From Phaeoceros laevis (lineage: Eukaryota > Anthocerotophyta > Anthocerotopsida > Notothyladales): DNA of 64,000 nt. The position numbers and the translations under genes are program-made. Below are positions 10,511 through 21,974 of the stretch, piece by piece. The number at the start of each line of letters is the position of its first letter. The stretch's first letter is position 1. Location of the stretch: positions 1-64,000 of the forward strand of contig JBNGIQ010008255.1 in NCBI GenBank assembly GCA_049999765.1, written 5' to 3'. A model generated the notes under the pieces. The model ran no database searches, was not told the DNA's origin, and was given only the letters and a program-made list of their open reading frames with translations.

Positions 10511-13457
10511 TCACGGTCGTCCCTTACAACTGCAACGCCCGTTTGCGAATCGATGCACACGCTACCCATCCCTTACCACAATGTCTCTCTGTTCAAGCCT
10601 TACATGATTTCCGTGAAGCTGTGGCAGTCACTGCACATGCGTAGATTCTTCGTTACCCCCAGAGGTGTCCCACTCGGAGTGTTCAACAGACCAAACGCCA
10701 GAGCTAGCTTCTCCACATGCCCACAAAGCACATCTTCCTTTTCCTTCTCACTCAGTGGCTTCAACACGAACTTTGTGTGAGGTACGTGGCCTCCTTCCTG
10801 CTTCACACGTGCATTTATGCTCTCTAGCGCAGTATCCTTTCTCCTTTCGCCCACCAGAAGTCTGTGTACCTCCTTATTCACCTCAATGCTCGCCACTGCA
10901 GGTTTCTTGTTGGCTCCTGCTGCCCTTCTCTGTGTTTCAATCCTCTCTACATCGGTCCACTTACCCGCATCTGCGTAGGCATTGGCCATGAGCACATAGG
11001 CGGACGCCATTTGAGGGTCCAGCCTGACAATGCTTTCAAAACACCAGACAGCCCTCTCTATATCCCCGTGACTTTTGCAGGCATTCAACAAAGACGTCAA
11101 GCCCACCACATTACTTTGGCCTTCACATGATAATAGCATCTTCTCTGCCTCATCTAATTGGCCAGCACGCGCAAGAAGATCAATCATGCAGTTGTAATGC
11201 TCAATACTAGGTTTGATGCCATGCTGTTCAGCCATGGAATCCAAGAGTTTGCGAGCCTCGTGGACCAGTCCCTCGTGACTGCATGCTACTAGAATGCAAG
11301 TAAAAGTAACATCATTAGGATGAACACCGGCAACTAACATCTCCTCAAAACAAGCTAGTGCCTTGCGACCTTCATCACAAGCACCATACCCAGCAATCAG
11401 GGCACTCCATGTCACCACATCCTTTGTGGCCATGCTGTCAAAAACCTGGAGTGCATTTTCCAGCTCACCACATTTTGCATACATGTCCACCAGGCAGGTG
11501 CCCACCAGTACATCATCCAGCAGGTCTCTTTTGACAATCTTTGAGTGGAGCTCCCTGCCCTTCTGCAAGGCACCGATGCTTGCACACGCCTTCAGAAGGC
11601 AAGCAAAAGTAACATGGTCAGCCAAATTGAGGCCCACCTCCTCCATTTGTCGATACATAACAAGCGCCTCCTGGCCGAGTCCTTGCTGTGCATACCCGGC
11701 GACCAGCACTGTCCATGTCACCACATCCTTTGTGTCCATGCTGTCAAAAACCTGGCGCGCATCTTCCAGCTCACCACATTTTGCATACATGTCCACCAGG
11801 CAGTTGCCCACCACTACATCATTATCCAGCAGACCTCTTTTGACAATCTTTGAGTGAAGCTGCCTGCTCTTCTGCAAGGCACCAGTGCTTGCACACGCCT
11901 TCAGAAGGCAAGTAAAAGTAAAATGGTCAGCCAAAATGAGGCCCGCCTCCATCATTTGTCCATACACAACAAGCGCCTCTTGGCCGAGTCCTTGCTGTGC
12001 ATACCCAGCAATCAGAGCATTCCATGTCACCACATTCTTTGTGTCCATGCTGTCAAAAACCTGGCGCGCATCTTCCAGCTCACCACATTTTGCATACATG
12101 TCCACCAGGCACGTGCCCACCACTACATCATCCACAAGACCCCTTCTGATAATCTGTGAGTGAAGCTGCCTGCCCTTCTGCAAGGCACCAGTGCTTGCAC
12201 AAGCCTTTAGAAGGCAAGCAAAAGTAACATGGTCAGCCAAAATGAGCCCCTCCTCCTCCATTTGTCCATACACAACAAGCGCCTCTTAGCCTAGTCCTTG
12301 CTGTGCATACCCAGCGATCAGCGCTGTCCATGTCACCGCATCCTTGGTGTCCATGCTGTCAAAAACCTGGCGCGCGTCTTCCAGCTCACCACATTTTGCA
12401 TACATGTCAACCAGGCAGTTGCCAACAAACAAGTTAGTAGAATAGCCACTGTGCAACACATCAGAGTGCACTTTTCTGCCAGATTCCAAGTCGGCGGCAA
12501 ATGCACAAGCTTGAAGGGCAGCTACAAAGACGTAATCATTCGCCTGCACTCCTGACCTACGCATCTTCCGGTAGAGTCGTATGGCCTCCTTCGGTTTTCC
12601 GTGCTTAGCATGTGCAGAGATTATGGAAACCCACATGAAGACATCCGGTTTCCCTACCCTGTTGAACACATCCATGGCCTCCTGTAGCCTACCTCCACAT
12701 GCATACATGCGCAAGAGATGGTTTCCCAAAAATGCGTTGGATCCGTACCCAAGCTTGACAGTGAGATCATGAAGTCGTTGCCCCAACACCAGAGTTTTTC
12801 AGCCCCGCATATCCGGATGACTCTGTACAGAAGAGAGGAGGACACACGAGATTGTTTCTCCGCCAAGACGGTCAAAGCGTCCACTGCTGGACTTAGCTGC
12901 CCATTCTGACAAAGTTGTTCGATGACAGCCTGAGCCGTTCCGTACCCTTGGCACTCTGGCACCGTCGGAGCAGCAGCATTATGATGCAACAAGGGGTTGG
13001 ATGTAGGCTGAGCAGACCGTCCAACCTGCTTGTCCAAGGCAGCCAGCTCCGCATCCACCCAGTCAGGCTTGTAGAAGTTGTTCAGCCATAGGGCCTCCTT
13101 GGACTCCTTGTGCCTGAAGTCGGGAGAGCCCGCGCTCTTCTTGTTCGTCCTGCAGTCCCACCACAATGTGGGGTCCAACAAATACTGCCTCCACAACAAC
13201 TCTTGTCGTTCTCCTGCACTGATATTATCCGGTATGCATGGCTTGGCTGCTAAGCCACAGCATGGCACAAATGTGCAGCTTGTGTAAATCCATTGCCTCG
13301 GAGGCACATTTAACCTCCCCTCCAGCTCCAGGGTGTGGGCCTGCCTCCCAGCTGCTGGCGTCCAAAACCGCTGATGTTGCATCCCGTTTGTGGTGCCAAA
13401 TTGTTGGTGGAGCATTGCAGGGTTTTTCAGCAGTAGCAGTCCAGCGGGCATGCCCAT
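10511..13457 (-). pseudogene. PDF-PPR-DYW:KP pseudogene
   Basis: Conceptually a PLS-class PPR editing factor of about 970 residues. An N-terminal PDF motif (about 13,060-13,210; ERQELLW ... PDFRHK ... EALWLNN ... DWV) is followed by PLS repeats. E/E+ follow, with K-K-P-A where canonical proteins have the PG box, then a deaminase with HVEKLALAFG and CSDCH. At least four lesions break it: a 1-bp deletion near 12,795 (A-E-K-N-L-V-L-G in paralogues), TAA replacing a Gln codon at 12,286-12,288, a frame break at 10,600-10,602, and TAG at 10,562-10,564. Beyond the stop at 10,600 the frame still reads RLEQRDIVVRD, RVHRF and CSCKGRP, so the ancestor ended in GRP. The first in-frame ATG is at 13,457; the frame opens earlier. 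Three successive PLS modules are almost identical. It is not expected to make a working protein. Confidence 0.9.
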
Positions 13458-13782
13458 GTTTTTCAGCTGTTTGGCATCCAAGACTATTGATGCTGCATCG
13501 CGTTAGTAGTGCGCGCCATTGCAGGTGGAGCTAGAACGTCGCCGCTGTCGCTCTTGATTTTCCCACTGCTCGGCTTCCAGTAAAAACACATTAATGGTCT
13601 TTCCATCGTTGAGCGTTAGTATTTATTCTGATCTTGGATGCTGTCGAAGAGACAGCCTTACCCTCTGCCCTACGGTATTCCCAACAGTACATAAATGGTG
13701 GTGCACACTCCAGAGCCACTCGCCGTGGCAGAGCAAGGCCCGTCTTCCCCTCCAGGGTAGTTGGTGAAGAGAGAGAACCCAG

Positions 13783-14240
13783 AAGCTGGTCACTAGGACT
13801 CGGAGGGCCTTTGACAGGGCATTGTGCTCCTAGCCAGTCACGCAGCACGACAGGATTTGGGAGCCGTATCTGAAGTTCGTGAGCCCCCTGTTGGGGTGCC
13901 GATCGAGACCTCACTCAGGGTGTACAGGCGGTATTTGAAGCTCGACCTCAATGGAGTTTTTGCTGTCTGGCAGCAGGAGGTGGCAGAGAGGATGGCTCAG
14001 TGTCTGAACGACTCTATTTTTCAGTCCGTCAAGGGCAAGACCAGGCACGAACTGTGGGTTCAGCTTTGTCACATTCTCACCCCGCATGCGCAGGATGTCT
14101 CAGGTTTGCCTGTGGTTGCCATCATTCGGGGTGGTATTCGCAAGTTCACTGACGAGGTAGGTCGACTCTGGACAGCTCTCGCAGATTACTACATCCGTAA
14201 GGGTTTTTTGAGAAAGCAAGAGAGGTACAATTAGAAGAGA
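13783..14240 (+). pseudogene. SYF1/XAB2 splicing-factor gene relic (intronless)
   Basis: Frames in turn read KLVTRTRRAFDRALCS, stop (TAG 13,831-13,833), PVTQHDRIWEPYLKF, frame break near 13,885, GVPIETSLRVYRRYLKLD, then VAERMAQCLND, KGKTRHELWVQLC, AIIRGGIRKFTDEVGRLW and ALADYYIRKGF. A last break in a T run near 14,205 restores EKAREV. This is the HAT-repeat region of SYF1/XAB2, the spliceosomal scaffold. About a dozen residues are missing after KLD, and no introns interrupt it, which suggests a processed-mRNA or truncated duplicate origin. It ends about 75 bp from the VPS45 stop codon, in convergent orientation. Confidence 0.9.
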
Positions 14241-14314
14241 ATTACAATTTATGCAAACGCCCGAAACAAATGTCTCAACGCGTCTGTGAACGATTGATGG
14301 CAAAGCTGTTAGTC

Positions 14315-17300
14315 CTAAGCGCCCCGGTAGCTCTTGCGGTCTGTGCGTGATACCTCTTCCAAGTTACTCAAGAATCTGTGACAGAAAACGAGGTTAGCCC
14401 TGTAAACACCTCGCACATATTGTAGTACAGAAAGAAACCGGCTACCACACTTACTTAGTGGTGTTGACTACTGTAGTGCCTCCAAGATACACTCTAGTGC
14501 TAGGATTCGCAGCATTGTGCAATGCCACAGATCGAGCCTCTTCGTAAGTTGAACCCCCTACGATGAAGACAATCAGGTCTTGAGGTGGCCTACACAGAGT
14601 CAGAGACATCGAATCAGCCTGCACCCGTTAGAATGGCAACTTTGATGTAATAACCGGGTTGAGAAAGTGTAGGTGGCACTCTCATACCTTGTGGTCTGCT
14701 GCATCATGTTGCCAATCACAGGGTAATCCATGTCTCTTAGTCGAAGCTTCACAACACTTTCAATGATCTGGACAATAAGAGGCTGATGCTGGGTGTAGAC
14801 ATTCTCGATGCCCTGGCAAAGCAAAAAGATTCTGACTTGAGTCTCGGAAAACCCCTCGATCAACAGCAAGAACCTCAGACACGTATAGCTGCCATGAGGC
14901 ACACCTTCAACCCTCGAGCCATATTCCTGGCCCTGTTGAACAAATCTCGATTTCCATAAAGGTCTCCAGTGCGCTTATCCATACCAGCTTGNNNNNNNNN
15001 NNNNNNNNNNNNNNNNNNNNNNNNNNNNNNNNNNNNNNNNNNNNNNNNNNNNNNNNNNNNNNNNNNNNNNNNNNNNNNNNNNNNNNNNNNNNNNNNNNNN
15101 NNNNNNNNNNNNNNNNNNNNNNNNNNNNNNNNNNNNNNNNNNNNNNNNNNNNNNNNNNNNNNNNNNNNNNNNNNNNNNNNNNNNNNNNNNNNNNNNNNNN
15201 NNNNNNNNNNNNNNNNNNNNNNNNNNNNNNNNNNNNNNNNNNNNNNNNNNNNNNNNNNNNNNNNNNNNNNNNNNNNNNNNNNNNNNNNNNNNNNNNNNNN
15301 NNNNNNNNNNNNNNNNNNNNNNNNNNNNNNNNNNNNNNNNNNNNNNNNNNNNNNNNNNNNNNNNNNNNNNNNNNNNNNNNNNNNNNNNNNNTCTCGATTT
15401 CCATAAAGGTCTCCAGTGCGCTTATCCATACCAGCTTGCTTTAACAAAGTCCGAACAAGCTGACAAAGAGCACACCCAAAAAAAAAAAGTGAACCACGTG
15501 GCTCCAACCAAAATCTTCGAAAAAACAGCCTAATGGTGCAACAAATGCTGCAGCAAAAGCAGCAACTTCAGAAGAAGATTTGAACCCTTACATTGAAGCT
15601 GTAATTGCTGCTTCGAGAAGACAGTTTGGAAAGCAACTGCTCCAACAGCATCGGACTCTCTTTCTCGTAACGGAGAGCATATAGCATTACGAGGCGTATC
15701 CTATCTATATCAGCTATCCTCTCATTGTTGAGCTGATTTACCACTGCCTGGACACATCACGTCTTTGGGGTTGATTCTAGTGGACTACCCTGTAAGACAA
15801 CATAGACAGTACTCAAAGGAATTGCACACAAGTAATGAAAAGACAACCTCAAAAGCCGCTTGTTGTCCAGCATTACAGGCAAGATCTTGCTCTGTTTGAG
15901 AAACAGACATAAGCTGCCGTTCGTCTACTATTCGGCTCATCTCTGTCATCATGGTCACATGTTTCGATACATTTCCCTGCATTTTCCTGTACTCAGGGTA
16001 GTTGTCCACAAATCGTGCCATGTCCTCTGCAGCAGGAAGAAATCCCAAGCATACGCTTAGTGTCAAGTTCCTAATATCTTGAGATGCAAACTCTGCACCA
16101 GCAGAAGGAAATAACCAACCATACCAAGTGATTGTATATTTTGATTGCTTTGGGCACTCTGTTGAAACTCATCAACCATCCTCTTTATGTTTGCTCCCAG
16201 GTCCCCGAAATTTTCGTACATGTTGGACTTAAAAAAGGGATCTTGCTCTGATGACAGCACAACGTCCTGTCCATGACATCACGAATTTAGAAGGTGGATT
16301 CACGGATATAGAAGCATGGAGACGATACAGTTTGGATAAGTTGACAAGCCACTACATGCAACTCCTGCGACCTGCAAATCGCAGCATATACCTGCTGGTC
16401 TGTAGGAACTTTAGAATGGTGTTTCAAGTCGACCCTGTTGTCTTGGATACCAATTAGTTCGTGTACCATGGCCTGAGAAGGAAACAGACAGAGATAGTCT
16501 TATGTGCTTTATTTAGCTGCAGGACGACAAGATAAGGCATGCACCGGGACTAGAACTAATGCAGTTAGAAACAACAGGGCATGCTCTTGCACTAGGTATT
16601 TCCCAAACACAGAGTGCTGAAGTACCTGATATGTCCACTGGTTTAAAAGCGGTGTCACTGGATCGTCTCTTCTATCCACAATCAGAAGCACAGGTGGAAC
16701 ATCAGGTCTTCTAAAGTCAAAAAGTCCACTCTCAGTCTCGTACATAAGCCTCTGTAGACACGAAAGTGGACAGAGTTTAGGAGAATACTCTCAAAACGTA
16801 AGTCCGCAGCAAACGATGTAGTAGCAATGGAATGAACTGCACAATACACACCGCTGCATCTTGAGCTACCCGACGTGCAATCTCTGATGTACGTGAGTAC
16901 CGCACAATAGGCCGCCTCTTTAGTGACAAACACAATGATGTTATGCCTTCTACAATCCGATCAACAACCTGCTGACTCATTTGTGGGTCCAAGACTGTTG
17001 GCATCAGACAAACGTGATTCGCGGGAAGATTGAGGGAGAAATGGAACGGATCAATAGCAAAGTAATCTGCGAAGAACTCCTGCAAACCACCACCTTTCAT
17101 AGTTTACAAAACGTGCCATCGCTCTTGGATACAAGTGGCTGAAGTAGAAAACTGGCAAGCACTTCCTGCCACACCACAAATTTAGGACTTACAACAAGCT
17201 TCAGGATTTTGTAGTGGGCACTGGATGTATGCAAACACACGTAGAAGGCACATCCTGTAAGAAGGATAAAAAGTTCCAAACATGTTCTAGTCCTTTATAC

Positions 17301-18041
17301 TTACAAATCACTCATCATGTGCACACTTGAAAGACCCATATAAGCCAGCGGCAGGCTACCGCAATATCAAGAAATTCTTACAGTCTTACACATTCTCTGA
17401 GTACCCAACCTAAGGACAAAAAGGCAAGACTGAAAGACTACCTGCACTGTATGCACAGCATCGTGTTCATCCCCATCGGCTAGCATTTGAAGATATGAAG
17501 TCTTCACGATGTTCGAGAAAACTGCACGCAAGCAAGCCCCCCAAAAAATTAGATATTCGCGTAAGACCACCTAGACCCTGAGATCAACGTAGCCTAGAAA
17601 GCCTGCTGGGTCGCCAATGAGACTTACAAACGTGGTATTCTCCAAAGCGCGGATTTGTCAAATGCCGTTTCAAAAGCTGAATATTCTCAGGGGTAGGACG
17701 TAAAAAACAGATTGCCTTCAGATGCGTCATGCTCGTTTCAGCTCCAGAATCTAGCATTTCAACTAGGAAGACTTCCTTCTGGAGCAGTTGAGTCTGACTC
17801 AGAACCACACTTACAACACCGACCTGCGAAAACAAAGGCCATTGATTAGCCCTATTTTGGGCTGAACACGGGAGTCATCAATCGAGACCAACCGTTGTCG
17901 GTTTGCCCTGCTAGATAAAAGCAAAGTAGCACCATATACAGAGGATCTCACTGTTTGCGCATCCAGCAGAAGAACTTTCATGCCGGAGATATCGTTCACC
18001 ATCCGGTTGATATAATCTCTAACTGCCGCCACCAGGACCAT
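14315..18041 (-). CDS. VPS45: Vacuolar protein sorting-associated protein 45 (SM family)
   Basis: Sec1/Munc18-family protein that binds TGN/endosomal SNAREs (SYP4 class) and promotes fusion toward the vacuole; cytosolic and membrane-associated. Thirteen exons join in frame: 18041-17952, 17823-17628, 17521-17442, 17079-16852, 16751-16626, 16472-16392, 16266-16125, 16026-15848, 15747-15592, 15459-14905 (contains the N gap), 14812-14688, 14589-14455, 14375-14315. Collapsing the duplicated gap flank gives 568 residues, the normal family length. Landmarks: start MVLVAAVRDYINRM, FGEYHVFFSNI, LKRRPIVRYSRTSE, DRRDDPVTPLLNQWTYQ, MYENFGDLGANIKRM, EDMARFVDNYPEY, KRTGDLYGNRDL and VGGSTYEEARSVAL. No lesions seen. 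An in-frame ATG at 18,062 would add seven residues; alignment favours 18,041. Confidence 0.96.
14992..15391. other. Assembly gap (400 N), probably false
   Basis: The 47 bases before the gap (14,945-14,991) recur exactly after it (15,392-15,438). Both lie inside VPS45 exon 10. Removing the Ns and one copy yields an uninterrupted exon of 36 codons matching the family, so no sequence seems to be missing here. Confidence 0.9.
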
Positions 18042-19012
18042 GGTTGCAGCTCGAGCCACCACTAGAGGAGAGATCCTGTTTTCAGATGAAGCCGTCTAGG
18101 CCAGAACGGACTTAGAAGGGGAGCAGGGTACCGTCCGAAAATGCAAGGTTCCCGTCCCACTCCCGGTTTCGCCAGCATCACAACGTACGTTGGCCACCTC
18201 TTGGGAATTTAGCCGTCACATAATGCACTGCAGCAACACGGGCGGTCGTCTAGTTACTCCGATCAGCCTATGTGCCAGCCGTGGTAACTCAACCCGACGA
18301 GTGCACTGTTTAGGGCTGTCGCATTCTGAATCTAGAAGTCTGTCAAATCTGCCAGACATGATAGCTCAAATTTACGAAGTACACGGCAAAGTCTTCTGGC
18401 GGGGCAGGCGGATGGAGCAAGCCGAGGGGAATTGCGCGGCATACCTGTTGCTGGTCATAGAAGGATTGAGGCCAGCAGCATGCTGCGGCCATGGTGCACA
18501 GACAAGACTGTCGCAGCTGTGGGAGCTGGCACCGCATGATGCTGGCTTATTGAGGACGACAAACCAATGAATCAAGCATGCAGCAGGCAAGAGTTATCGA
18601 ATGATGGCATATGCAGTCGCCCCCCTTTGTGAGGTGCTGTCCAGACCTGTGCCCTTGAGCTGTTGGAGCTCGGCTTGCCATACTCGAGCTGGCACGCCAG
18701 GCGGGAAACAGGCCAGCCTGCACCATTTTTCTTCTTCCCCGAGGTGGAGGTGGCGAGGAAGCATGGGCATAACCAAGGAGATGGCACATCTGGCCACGAT
18801 CGCACGGTGGGCGGTTATGCCTAGCCACGATCAAGCCGGAAGCAGCACCAGCTCACCTGTTTCGACGAGCAAGGAGACCTTGAATGTCCCTGATGGGGCC
18901 ATTGTAACTTTCCGCTTCTGGATCTTGTGCTGAAATTGTTGCTTCATCCTTTTGCAGGCGTCTGCCAGCACTTTACACGTGACCTCACGTTAGCTGACCT
19001 ATGTAACTTGGT
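18042..19012. other. Intergenic, 5' regions
   Basis: Lies between the divergent starts of VPS45 and the hydrolase gene. No conserved coding segment was found. A missing first exon of the hydrolase could be here, for example ending before the acceptor TTTTGCAG near 18,957 or GGGGTCAG at 19,025. Confidence 0.5.
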
Positions 19013-20479
19013 GTGGTCTGTGGGGGTCAGATCTTGGAACCCGTCCGCGAACTTGGAGCAGAGGTGTTGCTTTTTTTCTCACCGGGAGGATTGATGACGC
19101 AAGATGCATATCTGCCTCTGTTGAACGAGGTTCAGTCTGCCTCGGATCTCCGACTTTGGATAGCCATTTCAGAGCCTCCTACTTTAGGGTGCGCCCCAGA
19201 GTGGTTTGAGGGGAGCCTTGATTCGGCGCTTGAGACGGTGAAGGGGAAAGGGTTCGGTGCAGGAGGCAAGGTCTTTGTGGGAGGCCACAGGTTGAGTTAC
19301 ATCTCCACATACTTGAGCAATGGTTTACTGCTTCCTTTTGCTGGACCAGCGGTTAGAGTAGAGAGGATTGCATCATCACGGCGGCCGTGGATTGTGGCAG
19401 CATAGGAGCCTGGCTGACGAGATCACTGGCATTGCGTCGAGGGGAGGGGTTCATACAGGCTGGTTGCTGTTTCTGGGACAGCGGAAACAACTTGGCCCAG
19501 TATCCGAAGCCTGTGCTCACGATCGTAGGGGAACTGGACGGCCAGATGACGGTTGCAACTGCGGCAGCACATGCCGGGCAAATTTTGGAGACAGAGCCTG
19601 ATTTGGGGGAGTACAACACTGTTGCCGTCAAACCAGTAGTGATTGTCCAGGGAATGAACCATGCTCAGATCGCCAAGGGTGTGGTGAACAAGGAGCGTGG
19701 CGACTTGGAGGCGGAGATTCCCATAGAGGAAGCTAGGGCGCAGATTGCAAAAGCCGTCGCATCATTTCTGGCAGTCAACAGCCTGGGAGGTGATGACGTT
19801 CTCTTGGCTCCAGCTCTGGTATACCTGACCCAAACCGTGCGAGCAACCGAGAGCAGGTACAGACGCTTCTGGGAAGCCATGAACCAGCAGGGGTTAGGGC
19901 CCAAGCAGTGGCAGCTGAAGGTAGCTGGGGTGCCAGGCCTGGCCGACAGGAATGTGTCGGTTGTGCAGCATAACTATCTCGACAACTTCATCTACTCCAA
20001 ACCCTCCATTGATGTGAAGCAAGAGCGGATCGTGGTCCACAGCTACCTGAAGCCTTTAAATCGTTAGTGTAGTGAGCAACATCTGGGTGAAAATGAAAAG
20101 CTCCGAAGCTGTGAGTGGGCTGCTGGGCCTGGAGGTTGTGAAACCCGATACTGAGAGGCTAGCTGCGAGCTTCAACGAAGAGACCTTTGCCAAGGCACTG
20201 CAACTCGTCCCCGAGGATTCTTGCACCAAGTTCTTGGAGCGAGGGAAGAAGCTCAGGTTCATCGATGACCTGCTGATCACCAAATCGGCTCTGGAGTGGA
20301 TCAACGGTGACCTCACCATCCAGGACTCCTCCGATGGGTCAGGCGTTGCGGACGTGCAATCCCCCGTGGTGGTTACCGCTTTGGTAGGTTTCCCGCCCCG
20401 CTTCGCAGGCATGCACTACATGAAGCTGATGACGGTTGCCAGAGCCATTCAGTGGATCCTTGTGGACGCCTTCAGGTAG
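19013..20479 (+). CDS. Alpha/beta-hydrolase fold protein, one frameshift
   Basis: The upstream exon (to 19,290) encodes the oxyanion-side strand VLLFFSPGG and ends GGHAG-type at GGH-ag. Splicing the 110-bp GTTGAG..GCAG intron (19,291-19,400) restores a Ser codon to give GHSIG, the nucleophile elbow of the fold. The second exon holds the acid loop (TIVGELDGQMT) and the His loop (VQGMNHAQIA), followed by about 220 residues of a second conserved region (YLDNFIYSKPSI, NIWVKMKS, PPRFAGMHYMKLM). One extra G near 20,066 throws the frame into a stop at 20,065-20,067; ignoring it continues NR-Y-V-V-S-N-I-W smoothly to 20,479. The substrate is unknown. The start is unresolved: the frame opens with GTG, and an upstream exon is likely. 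The extra base may be an assembly error or a recent lesion. Confidence 0.7.
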
Positions 20480-21974
20480 CCTATTATGGCGACTCCTGCA
20501 CAGCCGTCTGTTGTCACCTAGTGCCAATCTTTCTTCTCAGTATTGCACTTACATGCATGTTGCCATCTCTCATGGATTTGGACCACCTGTTAACCTTGTG
20601 AAGCAAGCTAGCCATTTGCTTATAAAAGCAAAGTTCCGCAAGCATACCTGCTCAACTGCTCAATTCAGCAGTGGACGCATGCAGCTTGTGTACTGGAGCC
20701 TGTGTATGCACTGTGTCTACAGAGTACTAAAATCAAGAAGCCGAGCACGGTAGACGGTAGAGTCACATCCTTCACAGATGGTTTGATTGGGACAGATGTT
20801 TACAAGCACTATTTGAACGGCACATGTGTCAATCTATGCTGTGCACATGCAAGCTGCTAGTGATTGTACAAAGAATAGGGAGAACATGGTTTCATAAGAA
20901 CTCTCAGGCTTAAGCCACACAGTTTTATGAGCCACTGCTGCGTAGGGGAAGAACTGCGCTTTTATTTGTCAATTGTGCTGTTGAATGACAGGATTGGTGC
21001 TTTAGTGTGATAGAAGTGCCTTCGCAGCTCAAGCACGTCCAGGCAGCCTACAACACGTTCTTCCCATAGTCACCAGAAAGGAATGGAAGTGGAATCCCAA
21101 CCAAGGATTCAAAGACATTCAGAAAGCATCCCAAAGAGTGGAAAAGTTCTAAGACTCGGCAATTGAAAGTGCTGGAATTTCAAGGGAAAAAACCCTTGTC
21201 GGAGAGAGGGGATATAGGTCTCGTGATGAACCCGAAATCCACAGTCCAGGGTGGGGACCCCATATAAGGGTGCCGTCGTGTCTCAAACGCGGAGGGTACG
21301 TGCAGGGCTCATACAACCTATTAATTATTAGTTTTCCCCGTACCTTGGCCAGCGCCAAGGGAGAAGGCTTGCTAGAGATCACTCCCTAGGTTTTCTGCCT
21401 CGTTAAGGAGGTGTCTGTGGTACCCCGTTGTGCTATGGTTTGTAGTTCTGTCCGTGGCGAGCTGGAGACAGAGGCTTCGGTATTGCGGCCAAGTTCGGCT
21501 CTTGGCAGTGCATCTAGTTTGATTGTTCAGGGGCTGCGAGTTTGGTGCTTCTAGAAAGGGAACTTGAAGCTGTTGGGTAGCACCAGTTGCTTGGAGCAGG
21601 CATTGCCGGTTTGCTTAGGAAGCGGCGCTGATAAAGAAGATCTTGGGCTTCACCGTTAGCGGCTTTTACATTCCTGCCCATCGTCGTGCTGTATGGCCCT
21701 GCGCCGCTTGCTGGGAAGCCCAATATCTTCTTCATCAATGCCTAGGTCCTGTGTCTCGTAGGAAGTTGTCTTGCTACCACGTTCTGCTGCAGATTCTATT
21801 TCTATAGGTTGCAAGCTGGACACGGAAGATCTGATCTTGCGGCCAAGTCGGCTCTTGGCAGAGCACCTTGCTGGATTGTTGAAGGGCTGCTAGTTTGGTG
21901 CTACTAACATTTCAAGTGGTCGGAAGTTCTCAGCCAAGAGCCGAAGGTTTGTTCTATTCCTTGTCTCGTTGGGA
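20480..21974. other. Gene-free repeat-bearing stretch
   Basis: No intact gene. Holds two small hairpins (CAAGGGAAAAAACCCTTG at 21,181-21,198; CCTTGGCCAGCGCCAAGG at 21,343-21,360), an LTR-like segment around 21,150-21,400, and a direct repeat at 21,410-21,555 / 21,760-21,906. Confidence 0.6.
21410..21906. repeat. Diverged direct repeat, about 145 bp units
   Basis: Two units (about 21,410-21,555 and 21,760-21,906) share GCGGCCAAG.TCGGCTCTTGG and GGGCTGC.AGTTTGGTGCT along with intervening similarity. The start-to-start distance is about 350 bp. Both sit just 3' of the ankyrin relic, on its strand. Confidence 0.7.

Noticed and set aside
14875-15507. Apparent 210-residue protein across the gap in VPS45
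   Set aside because: It contains the same peptide twice because the flanks are duplicated; collapsing gives the normal 36-codon exon.
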